A stretch of 64,000 nt of DNA from Escherichia sp. E1V33 (lineage in GTDB: Bacteria; Pseudomonadota; Gammaproteobacteria; Enterobacterales; Enterobacteriaceae): positions 1-64,000 of the forward strand of contig NZ_RHJI01000017.1 in the NCBI RefSeq assembly GCF_004211955.1. Reading direction: 5' to 3'. This document shows, piece after piece, positions 1-10,070 of the stretch (position 1 is the first letter of the stretch; every line of letters begins with the position of its first letter). The notes below the pieces were generated by a model. It searched no databases. It had not been told where the DNA came from and saw only the letters and a program-made list of their open reading frames with translations. The position numbers and the translations under genes were made by a program.

Positions 1-7
1 AAATTTA

Positions 8-211
8 CTATGCCACTACAGGCTTAATGCGGAAGGGTTGTAACCGTGCCTGTATAACCGACATATTCTCTTCAGATGAGAACCAAGACCAGATCACTTC
101 CTTTGCGTCCTTGAGAGTGATAAGCCCTGCACCAACGGCAACTATAAGGGCTAATGATGGGGTAACGATTTTCCATTTAGTTTTCAGGTATTGAATAATA
201 TCCGAAGACAT
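8..211 (-). CDS. Small hypothetical protein with one membrane segment
   Basis: A 67-residue reading frame with a likely transmembrane stretch at about residues 17-35 (IVTPSLALIVAVGAGLITL) preceded by a basic segment. I do not recognise the family. The ribosome binding site is poor: an AGG abuts the ATG. It lies on the same strand as the restriction gene and integrase, so it may be island cargo, or it may be a chance ORF. Confidence 0.35.
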   Translation of the reverse strand: MSSDIIQYLKTKWKIVTPSLALIVAVGAGLITLKDAKEVIWSWFSSEENMSVIQARLQPFRIKPVVA

Positions 212-572
212 CCTGCGTATGGTCCTAAGATCTCAATGAGAAATATCCAAGATATACAGAATAATCACCGCTCGCAACTTCGTCTTGTCCAAGACTAGAG
301 TTCATCTCAGGTTAACGGTGTCATTACATCCTCTATCCATAAGGTCATCAGCAAAATAAGACTTAGCGGCTCAAAAATTTGTGCATGTATGAGGGTGTAC
401 CTGACCTGCCCCCAAAGAATTATTGCAGCATAGACTAGTAATGGCCGCTTCTGACACAGAACTGCCTGTCAGATTAGGTTTGGCTCTATGCAATAGATGT
501 ATCAGGTAAAATCTGAGCTAATACGGCTGAATAGTTTGTATACCACACGCAAAATAACTGCCCTACCCCAGA
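212..572. other. Intergenic stretch with no recognised gene
   Basis: No ORF with a ribosome binding site or a known family is visible on either strand. The stretch is AT-rich and looks like mosaic island DNA. A short sequence near 410 (CTGACCTGCCCCC) resembles the tip of an IS3-family end but nothing around it supports an element. Confidence 0.4.
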
Positions 573-1448
573 TCAATGCTCTCCTCTGAACACCTCTTTC
601 CTGTGCCATTCCATAAACTGCTCGCCCGGATAATTTTCTTTAACCGGCGGCAACGCAATCGCTTTTCCCGCAAAATCCCAGAACAACCGCTGTACCACCC
701 CACCACCATTTACCGCGCCGGAAACCATCACACGCATATTTTCATCCAAACAAATCGAACCACGATCAAACGCTTTATGATGGATTGCGCACAATGCCAG
801 GCCATTAGGTACTTCACAAGGGCCATGGTGCTGCTTCCATCTGATATGGGCAGCTTCCAGAGCAATCGGCGCATTGTCGTGGCGCATGTTAAAACCGCAG
901 ATAGCGCACTGATAATTGTAAGCACGTAGCACAATATGGCGGAACTTCGGATCGCGTTGTCGGAGTGAGGTGCGAATATCAAAACCCATCTCGTCAGCGA
1001 TGTCTTCCTGAATACTGGCCGGGAAATGCGCTTCCAAGAGCTGCTGCGCCAACGTATCAATTAACCTGTGATTTTTTGCCACCAACGTAAAATTATCGGC
1101 ATCAAATCCACCCGCGACATTATATTCGATGAGTTCACGTCGGGGCGGCTGGCGGCTACCATTGGTTGAGCACAGTTCCGCATTTTGTAGTTCCCAGAAG
1201 CCATCGCCCTTCAGACGCCAGAACGGCATATCCGGGCGCTGGTCACGGCGCTGCGGTCCATAACGTTCCAGGAGATCCAACAGGGGTTCGTAGATTTCAG
1301 AACCATAGTTAAACAGGCGATCATGACCCTGCCGATAGTGTGAGAGGACGTGCAGTAGCAATAATGGCTTATGTGGCGCACGCTGTTCACCTTTGCGCCA
1401 AATAGTAATATTTGATATCGCTTGCTTTAGGGTTTTGTCAGAGGTCAT
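573..1448 (-). CDS. HNH endonuclease of the phosphorothioated-DNA-binding (SBD-HNH) type
   Basis: A 291-residue protein in two parts. The N-terminal half begins with the pattern HKPLLLLHVLS (about residues 26-36), which I recall from restriction enzymes that bind phosphorothioated DNA through a sulfur-binding domain. The C-terminal part is an HNH nuclease: Zn ligands C181, C184, C220 and H223, and the HNH residues H201, N215 and H224. Such enzymes are type IV restriction systems that cut DNA carrying a foreign dnd-type sulfur modification. The second in-frame ATG was chosen because family members start MT(S/T)DK; an upstream ATG would add 15 residues. It lies next to an integrase at leuX, a common defence cargo position. 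No dnd modification genes are in the window, as expected for a cell that restricts rather than makes the mark. The HNH call is firm; the sulfur specificity is inference from memory. Confidence 0.75.
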   Translation of the reverse strand: MTSDKTLKQAISNITIWRKGEQRAPHKPLLLLHVLSHYRQGHDRLFNYGSEIYEPLLDLLERYGPQRRDQRPDMPFWRLKGDGFWELQNAELCSTNGSRQPPRRELIEYNVAGGFDADNFTLVAKNHRLIDTLAQQLLEAHFPASIQEDIADEMGFDIRTSLRQRDPKFRHIVLRAYNYQCAICGFNMRHDNAPIALEAAHIRWKQHHGPCEVPNGLALCAIHHKAFDRGSICLDENMRVMVSGAVNGGGVVQRLFWDFAGKAIALPPVKENYPGEQFMEWHRKEVFRGEH

Positions 1449-1591
1449 TGCAATGAAGAATCCATGAGCACATGTTTGCGATGATGCTCGCAACTATATG
1501 TACATTCAAGGCATTATTGCAGACATCTTTTTCGTCTGGCGGCTCTGTACCTGGCAGATGGAATGCTGATAGCAACGGTAAAAAATACAGC

Positions 1592-1627
1592 GACCAACCA
1601 GACCTAAGCGGGCTGGTTGGTCTTTTT
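1592..1627. terminator. Bidirectional terminator between integrase and HNH gene
   Basis: A perfect 10-bp stem (GACCAACCAG with CTGGTTGGTC) and an 11-nt loop, followed by five Ts on the + strand. On the - strand the T run is further away (about 1580-1585). It sits after the integrase stop and would separate it from the HNH gene. Confidence 0.7.
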
Positions 1628-1663
1628 AATTTAAACATCAACCGAGAAATAAAGGCATTCAAC

Positions 1664-2929
1664 TCACACGCCATTACCTCGGTTGATCTTCGCATAGTCG
1701 AACGGCGTAATTCCTCTCTCCCGATTGGCATCCAGAAAATCAGCCCACCACTGCAACATCAACTTGCGCTCATCCAGATGTTCCGCTTTATGGATATATG
1801 CCGCCCTCACCGAATTGCGTTCCATATGGCTCATCTGGCGCTCCACGGCATCCTTCGACCATAGCCCTGACTCAATTAACGAACTACAGGCCATTGTACG
1901 GAAGCCATGGCCGCAAACCTCAACCTTAGTATCATATCCCATGACCCGTAGCGCACCGTTTACGGTGTTTTCACTCATTGGCTTACGCGGATCATGATCG
2001 CCAATGAAGATCAGCTCATGTTCGCCACAGAACTGTTTTATCTGCTTCAGGATCGCCAGTGCCTGTTTTGAAAGCGGCACCAGATGCGGTGTGCGCATCT
2101 TTGAACCTCGCTGAGAATGTTTCACATCAGGAATAGGCTCTCGCTCAGGCGGGATGGTCCACATTGACGTTTCAAAATCGATTTCTGACCAGCGAGCAAA
2201 ACGCAGCTCACTGGACCGAATAAAGATAAGCAAAGTGAGTTCTGTTGCCCAGCGGGTTAGGGGTCTGCCGGTATAGCTGTCTATTTTCTCAAGTAACTCA
2301 GGGATGCGCTTTAATTCCAGCGCCGGACGATGTTGTCGATTACTGGAAGCTACCGCCCCAGCCATCTCTTGTGCCGGGTTATAATCAATTAACCCACTTT
2401 GTACTGCATAACGCATGATAGCGGTAGTGCGCTGTTGAAGACGCGCAGCAACCTCAAGGCGTCCAGACATCTCTACGGCTTTAATAGGTGCTAATAAATC
2501 GCGAGTTTTTAACTCAGCGATATTACGCTCACCAAGTGCTGCGAAGAGATTATCTTCCAAGCTTTTTAGCACACGATGGGCGTGATCTTCAGACCACTTT
2601 TTATTGGTGCCATGCCACTCGATCGCCATCTCTTTGAAGGTTCGTGCTTTACTCTGTTCAACCTTATCATTTTTCTTTTTGTCTCCCGGATCGACGCCAT
2701 TCGCTAGCAGCTTACGCGCTTCGTCACGACGTGCTCTGGCATCCGCCAGTGTGATTTCTGGATAAACCCCAAGTGCCAGCATCTTTTGCTTGCCGTCATA
2801 ACGGTACTGCAAACGCCAGTACTTCGAACCATTTGGATGGACAAGTAGGTGCATACCGCTGCCATCAGTCAGCTTATATTGCTTATCCGTTGGCTTGGCT
2901 GTTCTGACTTTGATATCTGTTAACGCCAT
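1664..2929 (-). CDS. P4-type tyrosine integrase at leuX
   Basis: A 421-residue tyrosine recombinase. An arm-binding/DUF4102-like N-terminus (residues 1-90) precedes a core domain and a catalytic domain with the expected residues: R238 in IRSSEL, H341 and R344 in HGFR, H368 in MSHME, and nucleophile Y378 in AAYIH. Length and layout fit the P4/CP4-57 integrase family, which inserts islands at tRNA 3' ends. The gene lies 187 bp from the 3' end of leuX, transcribed away from it, the standard layout of an integrated island. In K-12 the same spot holds intB. A strong ribosome binding site (GGGAGGGG) supports the start. All catalytic residues are present, so it may still be active. The far attachment site is not in the window. 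Confidence 0.93.
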   Translation of the reverse strand: MALTDIKVRTAKPTDKQYKLTDGSGMHLLVHPNGSKYWRLQYRYDGKQKMLALGVYPEITLADARARRDEARKLLANGVDPGDKKKNDKVEQSKARTFKEMAIEWHGTNKKWSEDHAHRVLKSLEDNLFAALGERNIAELKTRDLLAPIKAVEMSGRLEVAARLQQRTTAIMRYAVQSGLIDYNPAQEMAGAVASSNRQHRPALELKRIPELLEKIDSYTGRPLTRWATELTLLIFIRSSELRFARWSEIDFETSMWTIPPEREPIPDVKHSQRGSKMRTPHLVPLSKQALAILKQIKQFCGEHELIFIGDHDPRKPMSENTVNGALRVMGYDTKVEVCGHGFRTMACSSLIESGLWSKDAVERQMSHMERNSVRAAYIHKAEHLDERKLMLQWWADFLDANRERGITPFDYAKINRGNGV

Positions 2930-2943
2930 ATTTATCCCCTCCC

Positions 2944-3002
2944 TGTTGGTACAAGCATTATCGAACCGGAAATACCATCATCTATACCAACATGTGTTGG
3001 TA
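2944..3002. promoter_or_regulatory. Repeated TGTTGGTA sites upstream of the integrase
   Basis: The octamer TGTTGGTA occurs at 2944-2951, next to the integrase ribosome binding site. It occurs again as both arms of a perfect 18-bp palindrome, TACCAACATGTGTTGGTA, at 2985-3002. The arrangement suggests a binding site for an autoregulating integrase or an excisionase/AlpA-like factor between the gene and leuX. The function is inferred. Confidence 0.5.
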
Positions 3003-3078
3003 GATGTACGTTGATGTCGGTTGACCTTGAGAGAGTTAATGTAGCTGGAAAGGTAGATAAATACTGGATTTTAGACAT

Positions 3079-3102
3079 AAAAAAAGACCTCAGTTGAGGT
3101 CC
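3079..3102 (-). terminator. leuX terminator
   Basis: On the - strand GGACCTCAACTGAGGTC forms a tight hairpin followed by seven Ts, 13 nt past the tRNA 3' end. It remains attached to leuX despite the island insertion. Confidence 0.85.
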
Positions 3103-3115
3103 ATTTACATGCTTT

Positions 3116-3200
3116 TGGTGCCGAAGGCCGGACTCGAACCGGCACGTATTTCTACGGTTGATTTTGAATCAACTGCGTCTACCGATTTCGCCACTTCGGC
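3116..3200 (-). tRNA. leuX: tRNA-Leu (anticodon CAA)
   Basis: An 85-nt tRNA with a long class II variable arm. The acceptor stem pairs GCCGAAG with CTTCGGC, the T-loop is GTTCGAGTC, the anticodon loop reads TTCAAAA with CAA anticodon, and the 3' CCA is encoded. It reads UUG codons. This is the well-known integration hotspot of Escherichia and the integrase next to it used its 3' end. The tRNA is intact, as expected if the attachment site rebuilds it. Confidence 0.97.
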
Positions 3201-3229
3201 ACTGAAGAGGTATGCGGAAAACGTTGTGG

Positions 3230-3257
3230 ATTATACCTGTCGCACGCCACCATGCAA
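3230..3257 (-). promoter_or_regulatory. leuX promoter
   Basis: On the - strand TTGCAT (3252-3257) and a perfect TATAAT (3230-3235) are separated by 16 bp and sit about 30 bp upstream of the tRNA 5' end. Confidence 0.7.
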
Positions 3258-3395
3258 GCGCCAGCTTGCTCGCACCTCGCTAAGTGCTGAAATTTTCAGC
3301 ATTGCATACAGCGATGTGTAACCTTTGTCACACTCCAGGCACCCCGCCCTGCCATGCTCTACACTTCCCGGGCAATACCAGAGAAGGACAAAAGC

Positions 3396-3646
3396 ATGTC
3401 GATGATCGATAACGAATAGGGATTTCGCAATATCCGTTGCTTGCCGGACATAAGGCGATTGGCCGCGTGGTTGCCTTGGGTAGCGCCGCGCAGAATAAAG
3501 GTTTGCAGGTAGGTCAAAGGACGGCGCGTGGCAGTGGCTATTGTGACACCTTTATTCGCTGTAATCAGCTCAACTTCAGGCAAGGTGCGGCGCCGACAAT
3601 TATGAATCGAGGAGGCTTTGCCGGGTCGCTTCTGCCAGGCCTTTAA
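3396..3646 (+). pseudogene. ahr: Relic of ahr (yjgB), NADPH-dependent aldehyde reductase
   Basis: The piece reads as scattered parts of Ahr. MSMI is joined directly to DNE, then a stop replaces the expected Trp. After a 1-nt loss the frame continues as [13 protein letters not shown]-like and [10 protein letters not shown]-like blocks ([20 protein letters not shown] and [11 protein letters not shown] here). About five codons are missing after VGQR. The rest of the gene, roughly the last two thirds, is gone. From memory of the K-12 protein, codons 1-4 and 46-48 both read SMI, so the first deletion likely joined two copies of TCGATGAT. The ribosome binding site (AAGGA) survives. The idn operon that neighbours ahr in K-12 is absent; yjgR follows directly. 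Confidence 0.8.
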
Positions 3647-3728
3647 GATATCTCGCAATCGGCTGAATTTAGTGGTGAAAACTTTTTAACCGTGCCTATA
3701 CTCCAGACAGGGAACTGGAGGAAATCTC

Positions 3729-5231
3729 ATGAGCGAACCACGTTTAATTGCCCGCACGCCGGACACAGAACTGTTTTTACTACCCGCTATGGCTAACCGT
3801 CACGGACTGATTACTGGCGCAACGGGGACAGGTAAAACTGTCACGCTGCAAAAACTGGCGGAATCTCTGTCAGAAATCGGCGTTCCGGTGTTTATGGCCG
3901 ATGTAAAAGGTGATTTGACCGGGGTTGCGGCAGAAGGTACTACCTCGGAAAAACTGCTCGCTCGGTTGAAAAATATCGGCGTCAACGACTGGCAACCACA
4001 TGCGAATCCAGTGGTGGTATGGGATATTTTTGGTGAGAAAGGTCACCCAGTGCGAGCAACGGTATCGGATCTCGGGCCGTTGTTGCTGGCGCGTTTGTTG
4101 AATCTCAACGATGTGCAATCTGGAGTCCTGAATATCATTTTCCGTATTGCTGACGATCAGGGATTGTTGCTTCTCGACTTTAAAGATTTGCGGGCGATTA
4201 CCCAATACATCGGTGATAACGCCAAATCATTCCAGAATCAGTACGGTAATATCAGTAGCGCATCGGTTGGCGCCATCCAGCGCGGATTACTGACGCTGGA
4301 ACAGCAAGGGGCAACGCATTTCTTTGGCGAGCCGATGCTGGATATCAAAGACTGGATGCGTACCGATGCCAACGGTAAGGGTGTTATCAATATCCTTAGC
4401 GCCGAAAAACTCTACCAGATGCCTAAACTGTACGCCGCCAGCCTGTTGTGGATGCTTTCAGAGTTATATGAACAATTGCCGGAAGCGGGCGATTTGGAAA
4501 AACCGAAACTGGTGTTTTTCTTCGATGAAGCGCATCTGTTGTTTAACGATGCCCCGCAGGTGCTGCTGGATAAGATTGAACAGGTAATAAGGCTTATCCG
4601 TTCAAAAGGGGTAGGCGTCTGGTTTGTTTCGCAAAACCCTTCTGATATCCCGGACAATGTGCTTGGGCAGTTGGGAAATCGCGTTCAGCACGCTCTGCGC
4701 GCCTTTACACCGAAAGACCAGAAAGCGGTGAAGACGGCAGCGCAAACCATGCGACCTAATCCTGCATTTGATACGGAAAAGGCGATTCAGGAACTAGGAA
4801 CCGGCGAAGCGTTGATCTCTTTTCTGGATGCGAAAGGAAGCCCTTCTGTGGTAGAGCGAGCGATGGTGATCGCACCTTGTTCACGGATGGGGCCGGTGAC
4901 AGAAGATGAGCGTAATGGCTTGATTAATCACTCCCCGGTGTACGGCAAGTATGAAGATGACGTGGACCGGGAATCCGCCTATGAGATGTTGCAAAAAGGC
5001 GTACAGGCAAGTACCGAGCAGCAAAATACCCCTCCGGCCAAAGGAAAAGAGATAAGTGAAGATGACGGCATTCTTGGTGGGTTGAAGGATATTTTGTTTG
5101 GCACTACCGGACCACGCGGCGGGAAGAAAGATGGCGTGGTGCAAACAATGGCGAAAAGCGCCGCCCGCCAGGTGACGAATCAGATTGTACGCGGTGTGCT
5201 GGGGAGTTTGCTTGGTGGGAGAAAAAGGTAA
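3729..5231 (+). CDS. yjgR: HerA-like ATPase YjgR (DUF853)
   Basis: A 500-residue P-loop ATPase. Walker A is GATGTGKT (residues 30-37) and Walker B is FFFDEAH near residue 263; the [17 protein letters not shown] stretch looks like the sensor region. The C-terminus is basic and Gly-rich. The family resembles HerA/FtsK-type DNA translocases, but the cellular role is not established. GGAGG lies 9 nt before the ATG. It converges with lptG across a shared terminator. Length matches K-12. Confidence 0.93.
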   Translation: MSEPRLIARTPDTELFLLPAMANRHGLITGATGTGKTVTLQKLAESLSEIGVPVFMADVKGDLTGVAAEGTTSEKLLARLKNIGVNDWQPHANPVVVWDIFGEKGHPVRATVSDLGPLLLARLLNLNDVQSGVLNIIFRIADDQGLLLLDFKDLRAITQYIGDNAKSFQNQYGNISSASVGAIQRGLLTLEQQGATHFFGEPMLDIKDWMRTDANGKGVINILSAEKLYQMPKLYAASLLWMLSELYEQLPEAGDLEKPKLVFFFDEAHLLFNDAPQVLLDKIEQVIRLIRSKGVGVWFVSQNPSDIPDNVLGQLGNRVQHALRAFTPKDQKAVKTAAQTMRPNPAFDTEKAIQELGTGEALISFLDAKGSPSVVERAMVIAPCSRMGPVTEDERNGLINHSPVYGKYEDDVDRESAYEMLQKGVQASTEQQNTPPAKGKEISEDDGILGGLKDILFGTTGPRGGKKDGVVQTMAKSAARQVTNQIVRGVLGSLLGGRKR

Positions 5232-5246
5232 GTCAGGTGCTGTCTG

Positions 5247-5288
5247 TGCCCCTCACCCTGGCCCTCTCCCCAAAGGCGCGAGGGGACA
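5247..5288. repeat. boxC extragenic repeat
   Basis: A GC-rich imperfect hairpin, CCCCTCACCCT...GCGAGGGGACA, of the boxC class found between E. coli genes. A second copy lies at 36797-36838. Confidence 0.7.
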
Positions 5289-5329
5289 GTTTGGTGCGGT
5301 TTGTGTTCTCTCACACCAGCTTGCCTTTG

Positions 5330-5358
5330 CCTGATGCACTACGCTTATCAGGCCTACG
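5330..5358. repeat. Single REP element
   Basis: GCCTGATGC...GCTTATCAGGCCTACG is a typical REP palindrome core between the convergent ends of yjgR and lptG. Confidence 0.8.
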
Positions 5359-5370
5359 CTACTAACAATA

Positions 5371-5396
5371 AGAAAGGGAGCTTTCGCTCCCTTTCT
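5371..5396. terminator. Shared terminator of yjgR and lptG
   Basis: AGAAAGGGAG and CTCCCTTTCT form a perfect 10-bp stem with a 6-nt loop, placed between two convergent genes. A-rich and T-rich flanks allow termination in both directions. Confidence 0.8.
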
Positions 5397-5408
5397 TCAC
5401 TCGCCTGG

Positions 5409-6491
5409 TTACGATTTTCTCATTAACAGCCACAGGCTGATTAAGAAGAAGCTGGCGCTTGGCAACAATGCGCCGATGATCGGCGGAATCCCGTAAACCA
5501 GCGTCAATGGGCCGAAGATCTGGTCCAGTACGTAGAACACAAAACCGAAGCTAATACCGGTGACCACGCGCACGCCCATCGGCACGCTACGCAGCGGGCC
5601 GAAGATAAACGACAGCGCCATCAGCATCATCACCGCAACAGAAAGCGGCTGGAAGATTTTGCTCCACATGTTGAGCTGGTAGCGCCCAGCATCCTGACCA
5701 CTCGATTTCAGATACTTCACGTAGTTGTGCAAACCACTGATGGAGAGCGCATCCGGGTCCAGCGCCACCACGCCCAGTTTGTCCGGCGTGAGGTTGGTTT
5801 TCCAGGTACCGCTCACAGTCTGCGAGCCGGTTATCTGTTTTGGATTGGTCAGGTCAGATTCATCAACCTGCGACAGACGCCAGACTTTATGTTCAGGGTC
5901 AAACTTCGCGGAAGCGGCATAGCGAACGGATTGCAGACGGCGATTCTCGTTAAAGGCATAAATACTGATACCGCCTAACTCTTCGTCACCTTTTACTCGC
6001 TCAATATAGACAAAGTTGTCACCATCTTTGGCCCATAAACCTTGCTGAGTAGAGAGCAACGAACCACCGTACATCGCCTGCGCGCGGTAGTTACGCGCCA
6101 TCTGTTCGCCCTGCGGCGCGACCCATTCGCCAATCGCCATCGTCAGCAAAACCAGCGGAATGGCGGTTTTCATTACTGACAACGCGACTTGCATGCGGGT
6201 AAAACCAGAAGCCTGCATCACCACCAGTTCGCTGCGCTGTGCCAGCATCCCCAGCCCGAGCAACGCGCCCAGCAGGGCCGCCATCGGGAAGAATATTTGC
6301 ACATCTTTCGGCACGCTCAGCAGTGTATACATCCCTGCGCCTAACGCGTCGTAACTCCCCTGCCCGGCTTTTTTCAGCTGATCGACAAACTTGATAATGC
6401 CCGACAGCGACACCAGCATGAACAGCGTCATCATGATGGTTGTGAAAATGGTTTTACCGATATAGCGGTCAAGTACACCAAAAGGTTGCAT
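5409..6491 (-). CDS. lptG: LPS export permease LptG
   Basis: A 360-residue inner-membrane protein, half of the LptB2FG transporter that pulls lipopolysaccharide from the inner membrane and feeds it to the LptC-LptA bridge. Membrane segments lie at the N-terminus (IFTTIMMTLFMLVSLSGI and two more before residue 120) and C-terminus (last ~90 residues). Between them is a large periplasmic beta-jellyroll domain (about residues 130-265). The start used is the second ATG, MQPFGVLDRY, which overlaps the lptF stop as TGATG and gives the K-12 length. Transcribed with lptF; essential in E. coli. Confidence 0.97.
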   Translation of the reverse strand: MQPFGVLDRYIGKTIFTTIMMTLFMLVSLSGIIKFVDQLKKAGQGSYDALGAGMYTLLSVPKDVQIFFPMAALLGALLGLGMLAQRSELVVMQASGFTRMQVALSVMKTAIPLVLLTMAIGEWVAPQGEQMARNYRAQAMYGGSLLSTQQGLWAKDGDNFVYIERVKGDEELGGISIYAFNENRRLQSVRYAASAKFDPEHKVWRLSQVDESDLTNPKQITGSQTVSGTWKTNLTPDKLGVVALDPDALSISGLHNYVKYLKSSGQDAGRYQLNMWSKIFQPLSVAVMMLMALSFIFGPLRSVPMGVRVVTGISFGFVFYVLDQIFGPLTLVYGIPPIIGALLPSASFFLISLWLLMRKS

Positions 6492-7591
6492 CACACCGCT
6501 CCTTTACGCGAAAAACTGGCGCGCAGGCGGCGGACCGGCACGGTGTCCCAAAGGTTGAGAACAATCGCCAAAGCCAGATAAATCAGGTTAACGGTCCACA
6601 TCCACAGCGTCGGGTCCAGCTTACCTTTACCGCCGTTCGATTTCAGGGAGGTCTGGATCAAGAAAAAAAGCAGATATAACAGCATGGCTGGCAGCATCGA
6701 CAGGACACGTCCCTGACGTGGGTTAACCACGCTCAGAGGCACAACCATGAGCGCCATCATAAACACGGTGAATACCAGCGTGATACGCCAGTTCAGTTCT
6801 GCGCGAGCACGATCGGTGTCGGTGTTCCACAATGTGCGCATGTCCATCTGGTCGGTATCATTCGGATCCAGCGCCACCGCCTGGTGACCAATGATCGCCT
6901 GATAATCCTGGAAGTCCGTAATGCGGAAATCACGTAGCAGTGCCGTGCCTTCGAAGCGCGTTCCCTGGTTGAGAGTGACGACCTGGGAGCCGTCGCGCAG
7001 CTGGGTTAAATGTCCGGAATCGGCCACCACCACAGAAGGACGTGCATTACCTTTTGGTCGAATTTGCGCGAGGAACACATCTTTGAAATCACTGCCGTCA
7101 ACGCTTTCGATGAACAGCACCGAGCTGCCATTAGTCGCTTGCTGGAATTGCCCTTGCGCCAGCGCCGCCATGCCAGGGTTCGCTTTCGCTTCTGCTAACA
7201 CTTCATCCTGATGACGCGATGACCACGGTCCCGCCCACATCACGTTAACCGCCGCGACAATCGCCGTGAACACCGCGAGGATCATCGCCGCTTTCACCAG
7301 AACCGCTTTGCTCAGGCCGCAGGCATGCATTACCGTAATTTCACTTTCGGTATACAGTTTGCCCAGCGTCATCAGCAGCCCGAGGAACAGGCTTAATGGC
7401 AGGATAAGCTGCGCCATTTCCGGCACGCCCAGCCCCAACAGGGAGAGCACCAGATTCGCCGGAATATCGCCGTCAACCGCTGCGCCGAGGATCCTCACTA
7501 ACTTTTGACAGAAGAAGATCAAAAGCAAGATGAAGAGTATCGCCAGCTGGCTTTTGAGCGTCTCCCGCACCAGATATCTTATGATTATCAC
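6491..7591 (-). CDS. lptF: LPS export permease LptF
   Basis: A 366-residue partner of LptG in the LptB2FGC complex. It has the same plan: membrane helices at the N-terminus (about residues 12-125), a periplasmic domain, and membrane helices near the C-terminus (about 270-350). It is first in a two-gene operon and its stop shares one base with the lptG start, suggesting translational coupling. It diverges from pepA across 266 bp that must hold both promoters. Confidence 0.97.
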   Translation of the reverse strand: MIIIRYLVRETLKSQLAILFILLLIFFCQKLVRILGAAVDGDIPANLVLSLLGLGVPEMAQLILPLSLFLGLLMTLGKLYTESEITVMHACGLSKAVLVKAAMILAVFTAIVAAVNVMWAGPWSSRHQDEVLAEAKANPGMAALAQGQFQQATNGSSVLFIESVDGSDFKDVFLAQIRPKGNARPSVVVADSGHLTQLRDGSQVVTLNQGTRFEGTALLRDFRITDFQDYQAIIGHQAVALDPNDTDQMDMRTLWNTDTDRARAELNWRITLVFTVFMMALMVVPLSVVNPRQGRVLSMLPAMLLYLLFFLIQTSLKSNGGKGKLDPTLWMWTVNLIYLALAIVLNLWDTVPVRRLRASFSRKGAV

Positions 7592-7854
7592 TTTAAATAC
7601 GCCCGTAAAAACTCGTCTTTTGCAGGATTTTAGCTTGTTTCATGGCTTAAACGTCATTTATTCTCTTGAGTCGTCGAAATCGTCGCTAAGATAATTATAC
7701 TCAACGGAACCACCTCTCAGATTTTGTTCTGACGTGCCAATGCCGTAATAACGTTAAGATTAACACGAAGTCATCGCAACAGCGGACATGAGTTACGAAA
7801 GCTTGCAATTCTATCTGTAGCCACCGCCGTTGTCTTTAAGATTCAGGAGCGTAG

Positions 7855-9369
<1,515 letters not shown>

Positions 9370-9391
9370 TTGCATCAGACAAAGTTGTTAA

Positions 9392-9574
<183 letters not shown>

Positions 9575-9626
9575 GCTGCGGTGTATACCAGATGCATATT
9601 TAAATCCACCACAAGAAGCCCCATAT

Positions 9627-10070
9627 ATGAAAAACGCAACGTTCTACCTTCTGGACAATGACACCACCGTCGATGGCTTAAGTGCCGTTGAGCAACTGGT
9701 GTGTGAAATTGCCGCAGAACGTTGGCGCAGCGGTAAGCGCGTGCTCATCGCCTGTGAAGATGAAAAGCAGGCTTACCGGCTGGATGAAGCCCTGTGGGCG
9801 CGTCCGGCAGAAAGCTTTGTTCCGCATAATTTAGCGGGAGAAGGACCGCGCGGCGGTGCGCCGGTGGAGATCGCCTGGCCGCAAAAGCGTAGCAGCAGCC
9901 CGCGCGATATATTGATTAGTCTGCGAACAAGCTTTGCAGATTTTGCCACCGCTTTCACAGAAGTGGTAGACTTCGTTCCTTATGAAGATTCTCTGAAACA
10001 ACTGGCGCGCGAACGCTATAAAGCCTACCGCGTGGCTGGTTTCAACCTGAATACGGCAACCTGGAAATAA
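9627..10070 (+). CDS. holC: DNA polymerase III chi subunit
   Basis: A 147-residue clamp-loader accessory subunit. Chi pairs with psi (HolD) and contacts SSB, helping the holoenzyme hand off primers. The sequence starts [14 protein letters not shown], a characteristic chi N-terminus. The stop overlaps the valS start as TAATG, so the two genes form a translationally coupled pair as in K-12. Confidence 0.97.
   Translation: MKNATFYLLDNDTTVDGLSAVEQLVCEIAAERWRSGKRVLIACEDEKQAYRLDEALWARPAESFVPHNLAGEGPRGGAPVEIAWPQKRSSSPRDILISLRTSFADFATAFTEVVDFVPYEDSLKQLARERYKAYRVAGFNLNTATWK

Noticed and set aside
400-430. IS3-like inverted-repeat end (CTGACCTGCCCCC)
   Set aside because: Only a short similarity, no partner repeat, no transposase and no target duplication nearby.
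1725-1997. Plus-strand ORFs across the integrase
   Set aside because: They lie inside the integrase and have no independent support.
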